This document shows, piece after piece, positions 5,506 through 6,833 of a stretch of DNA of 6,833 nt. The position numbers and the translations under genes were made by a program. The first letter of the stretch is position 1; each line of letters begins with the position of its first letter. Source of the DNA: Clostridiales bacterium (GTDB lineage Bacteria > Bacillota > Clostridia > Oscillospirales > Oscillospiraceae); contig SFHJ01000049.1 in NCBI GenBank assembly GCA_004555655.1, positions 1 to 6,833 on the forward strand. The letters run 5' to 3'. The notes beneath the pieces were generated by a model. It saw nothing but the letters and a program-made list of their open reading frames with translations, searched no databases and was not told the DNA's origin.

Positions 5506-6723
5506 ATGATCCGGATTCAACCGCAGACCGCAAGCCACGACGGCTCGTCCCAGCAGATTATCAAAGACCACAATGCAACCTTGCTTTTCAATCTCGTGCG
5601 CAAGCACGCGCCCGTCTGCCGGGCCGATCTTGCGCGGCTTTCCGGGCTGTCGCCCGCGACGGTGACGGTACTGATCGACGAGCTGCTGCAGAACCAGTGG
5701 CTGCGCGAAATCCCGCTCGTCAAACCGGCATCCGGACGTGGAAGAAGGCCCATTTTACTTGAGGTCAACGCCCCGCGCGGCTATGTGGCGACAATCGAGA
5801 TCATCAGCCACGGCTATTTTCTCAATCTCTACGACATCTGCCTGCACAAGGTCGCCTTCTCCAGAAGCCGCGACATCGCCTCCAGCGCGCAGCAGGTGCT
5901 TGATTCGCTTCTGGAACTGCTGCGCTCAAGCCAGATCGACCGCTCACGCCTGCTCGGCGTGCATGTGCTCTATCCGGGGCTTTTCGACGCGCAGACCGGA
6001 CGGCTTGGCTTTTCCGCCGTCATTGAGCCGCAGCAGATGGTGCAGCGCGAGCTTATCGCGTTTCTGCGTGAGCAGCTTGCACCGGCGCACGTCATGATCA
6101 ACAACAACGCCGCAGCCGTGGCCTATTCGGCGTACATCGCCGAGCCGGGTGCACCCGCCGCGCCGGTTCTGGCCATCACCATCGAAGAGGGCATGAATGC
6201 GGGCATCGTCATGGACGAGCGCTACTGCATCCCCATCGAAGCCGGCCATATCATCATCCAGCCGCACGGTCCGGCGTGCAACTGCGGCAATCACGGCTGT
6301 CTTGAGACCCTCTGCTCAGCGCCGGCGCTCTTTGCCGCGCTCAACGCGCGCGCCGGGATGCATCTGACGTATCAGGAGAACTACGCAGCCGACTGCAACC
6401 AGCTTGCCATGCAGCAGGCTGCGGCCGCCTTCCACCGGAAAGAACCAGCGGTCATGGATGTGATGCGCGAATATGCGTATCATCTGTGCTGCGGACTCGT
6501 CAGTATCATCAACCTCTTCGCCGTGCGCAGCGTGCGCATCGGCGGAATGGTGCGCCTGCTGGGCGACGGTTTTCTCGAGCTGCTGCAAAAGACGCTGGAG
6601 CAGCAGTTCCACATCGTCACCGACGCAGGAAGCGTGGCGCTGTCACTGTTTGAAAACGATTTCGAATCCAGCCGCAAGGCCGCCGTTGTTATGACGCTCG
6701 GTGCTATTTTCCAGCGTGCCTGA
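5506..6723 (+). CDS. ROK-family transcriptional regulator (NagC/Mlc/XylR type)
   Basis: This 405-residue protein is a sugar-sensing DNA-binding regulator. Residues about 17-87 are a winged helix: RADLARLSGLSPATVTVLID carries the helix-turn-helix, and SGRGRRPILLEV (76-87) is the wing segment typical of ROK repressors. The rest is a ROK domain with the signature E245-A-G-H248 followed by C258-N-C260-GNHG-C265-LE, the zinc site (H248 and the three cysteines). Kinase features are lost: the N-terminal DxGGT phosphate motif is replaced by ATIEIISHG, the catalytic aspartate position in the usual NDANAAA segment reads NNNAAAVA, and the second glycine-rich loop is TIEEGMNAG. It should bind rather than phosphorylate its effector. 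The ATG at 5506 is preceded by AGGAG (5490-5494) at a slightly long 11-nt spacing. It is divergent from the importer, the classic place for its local repressor. Effector unknown. Confidence 0.95.
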   Translation: MIRIQPQTASHDGSSQQIIKDHNATLLFNLVRKHAPVCRADLARLSGLSPATVTVLIDELLQNQWLREIPLVKPASGRGRRPILLEVNAPRGYVATIEIISHGYFLNLYDICLHKVAFSRSRDIASSAQQVLDSLLELLRSSQIDRSRLLGVHVLYPGLFDAQTGRLGFSAVIEPQQMVQRELIAFLREQLAPAHVMINNNAAAVAYSAYIAEPGAPAAPVLAITIEEGMNAGIVMDERYCIPIEAGHIIIQPHGPACNCGNHGCLETLCSAPALFAALNARAGMHLTYQENYAADCNQLAMQQAAAAFHRKEPAVMDVMREYAYHLCCGLVSIINLFAVRSVRIGGMVRLLGDGFLELLQKTLEQQFHIVTDAGSVALSLFENDFESSRKAAVVMTLGAIFQRA

Positions 6724-6727
6724 ACGC

Positions 6728-6833
6728 TCAGTCGGGCAGCAGCTGTTTGGTGCTGTAGCGCGGATAGACGTTGTAGGGGCGGAAGCCCTCGGCGTACGCC
6801 ACGCCGCACTGGTAGCCGCGGTACTTTGAGCAC
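6728..6833 (-). CDS. C-terminal fragment of an unrecognised protein
   Basis: Reading leftward from 6832, an open frame encodes 34 residues ending GFRPYNVYPRYSTKQLLPD before a TGA at 6730-6728; the gene begins beyond the window. I favour this frame over the alternative leftward frame that runs on through the ROK gene, because it has a natural aromatic-rich composition (six tyrosines, two cysteines) and stops neatly 4 bp from the ROK stop codon, while the other frame is arginine/proline-rich shadow-like sequence. I do not recognise the family. The two genes converge, so this one is probably not part of the ROK transcript. No terminator is visible between them. Confidence 0.6.
   Translation of the reverse strand, partial: CSKYRGYQCGVAYAEGFRPYNVYPRYSTKQLLPD

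Noticed and set aside
6655..6668. TGAAAACGATTTCG resembling a CcpA cre site
   Set aside because: It lies inside the 3' end of the ROK coding region, with no promoter nearby; a single match of this degenerate motif is expected by chance.
6713..6728. AGCGT/ACGCT inverted repeat across the convergent stop codons as a terminator
   Set aside because: The stem is only 5 bp, with no T-run on either side.
6480..6833. Leftward frame running from the window end through the ROK gene
   Set aside because: It overlaps the well-supported ROK gene on the opposite strand and is arginine/serine-rich; the neighbouring frame stopping at 6728 is more protein-like.

Overview
The window looks like chromosomal DNA of an anaerobic gut-type Clostridia member (Bacillota, perhaps Oscillospiraceae). 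The clues are GC-rich genes separated by AT-rich gaps, strong AGGAGG-type ribosome binding sites, and a Gram-positive-style lipoprotein with a repeated acidic KTEEPA linker. The taxonomic placement is an inference from style, not from a marker gene.

Layout. Positions 1-1384 carry two leftward genes: a DegT/DnrJ/EryC1/StrS-family PLP aminotransferase (116-1384), followed 18 nt downstream by the first 32 codons of a Gfo/Idh/MocA-family oxidoreductase that leaves the window. Positions 1385-1578 hold their promoter region and, further upstream, a strong leftward terminator for the next unit. Positions 1579-5307 are a leftward three-gene operon for a ribose-type (RbsABC/MglABC class) sugar importer, transcribed in the order permease, tandem-domain ATPase, substrate-binding lipoprotein. 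Positions 5308-5505 are a divergent regulatory region. Positions 5506-6723 encode a rightward ROK-family transcriptional regulator. The last 106 bases hold the C-terminal end of an unrecognised leftward gene that converges on the regulator with a 4-bp gap. No gene-free stretch exceeds 300 bases.

How the genes may work together. The ROK protein has a winged-helix DNA-binding domain and the ROK zinc motif but has lost the sugar-kinase motifs, so it is probably a sugar-responsive local repressor. The importer would bring in a monosaccharide or cyclitol. The aminotransferase and NAD(P)-type oxidoreductase could act on that compound or a derivative. The sequence link between these units is a near-identical motif, ATTTGTC-(C/A)AT-(C)-AAAATAAAT. 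It occurs only in the rok/permease divergent region and in the aminotransferase promoter region. At the latter it forms a perfect TTTATTT-N7-AAATAAA palindrome, the general shape of operators bound by ROK repressors such as Mlc and NagC. This suggests one local regulon joining uptake and an amination/deamination pathway.

I see no CRISPR array, mobile element, tRNA, rRNA or clearly new type of system. The locus is best described as an ordinary sugar-uptake cluster with an unusual partner (a DegT aminotransferase) and an interesting set of candidate operators.
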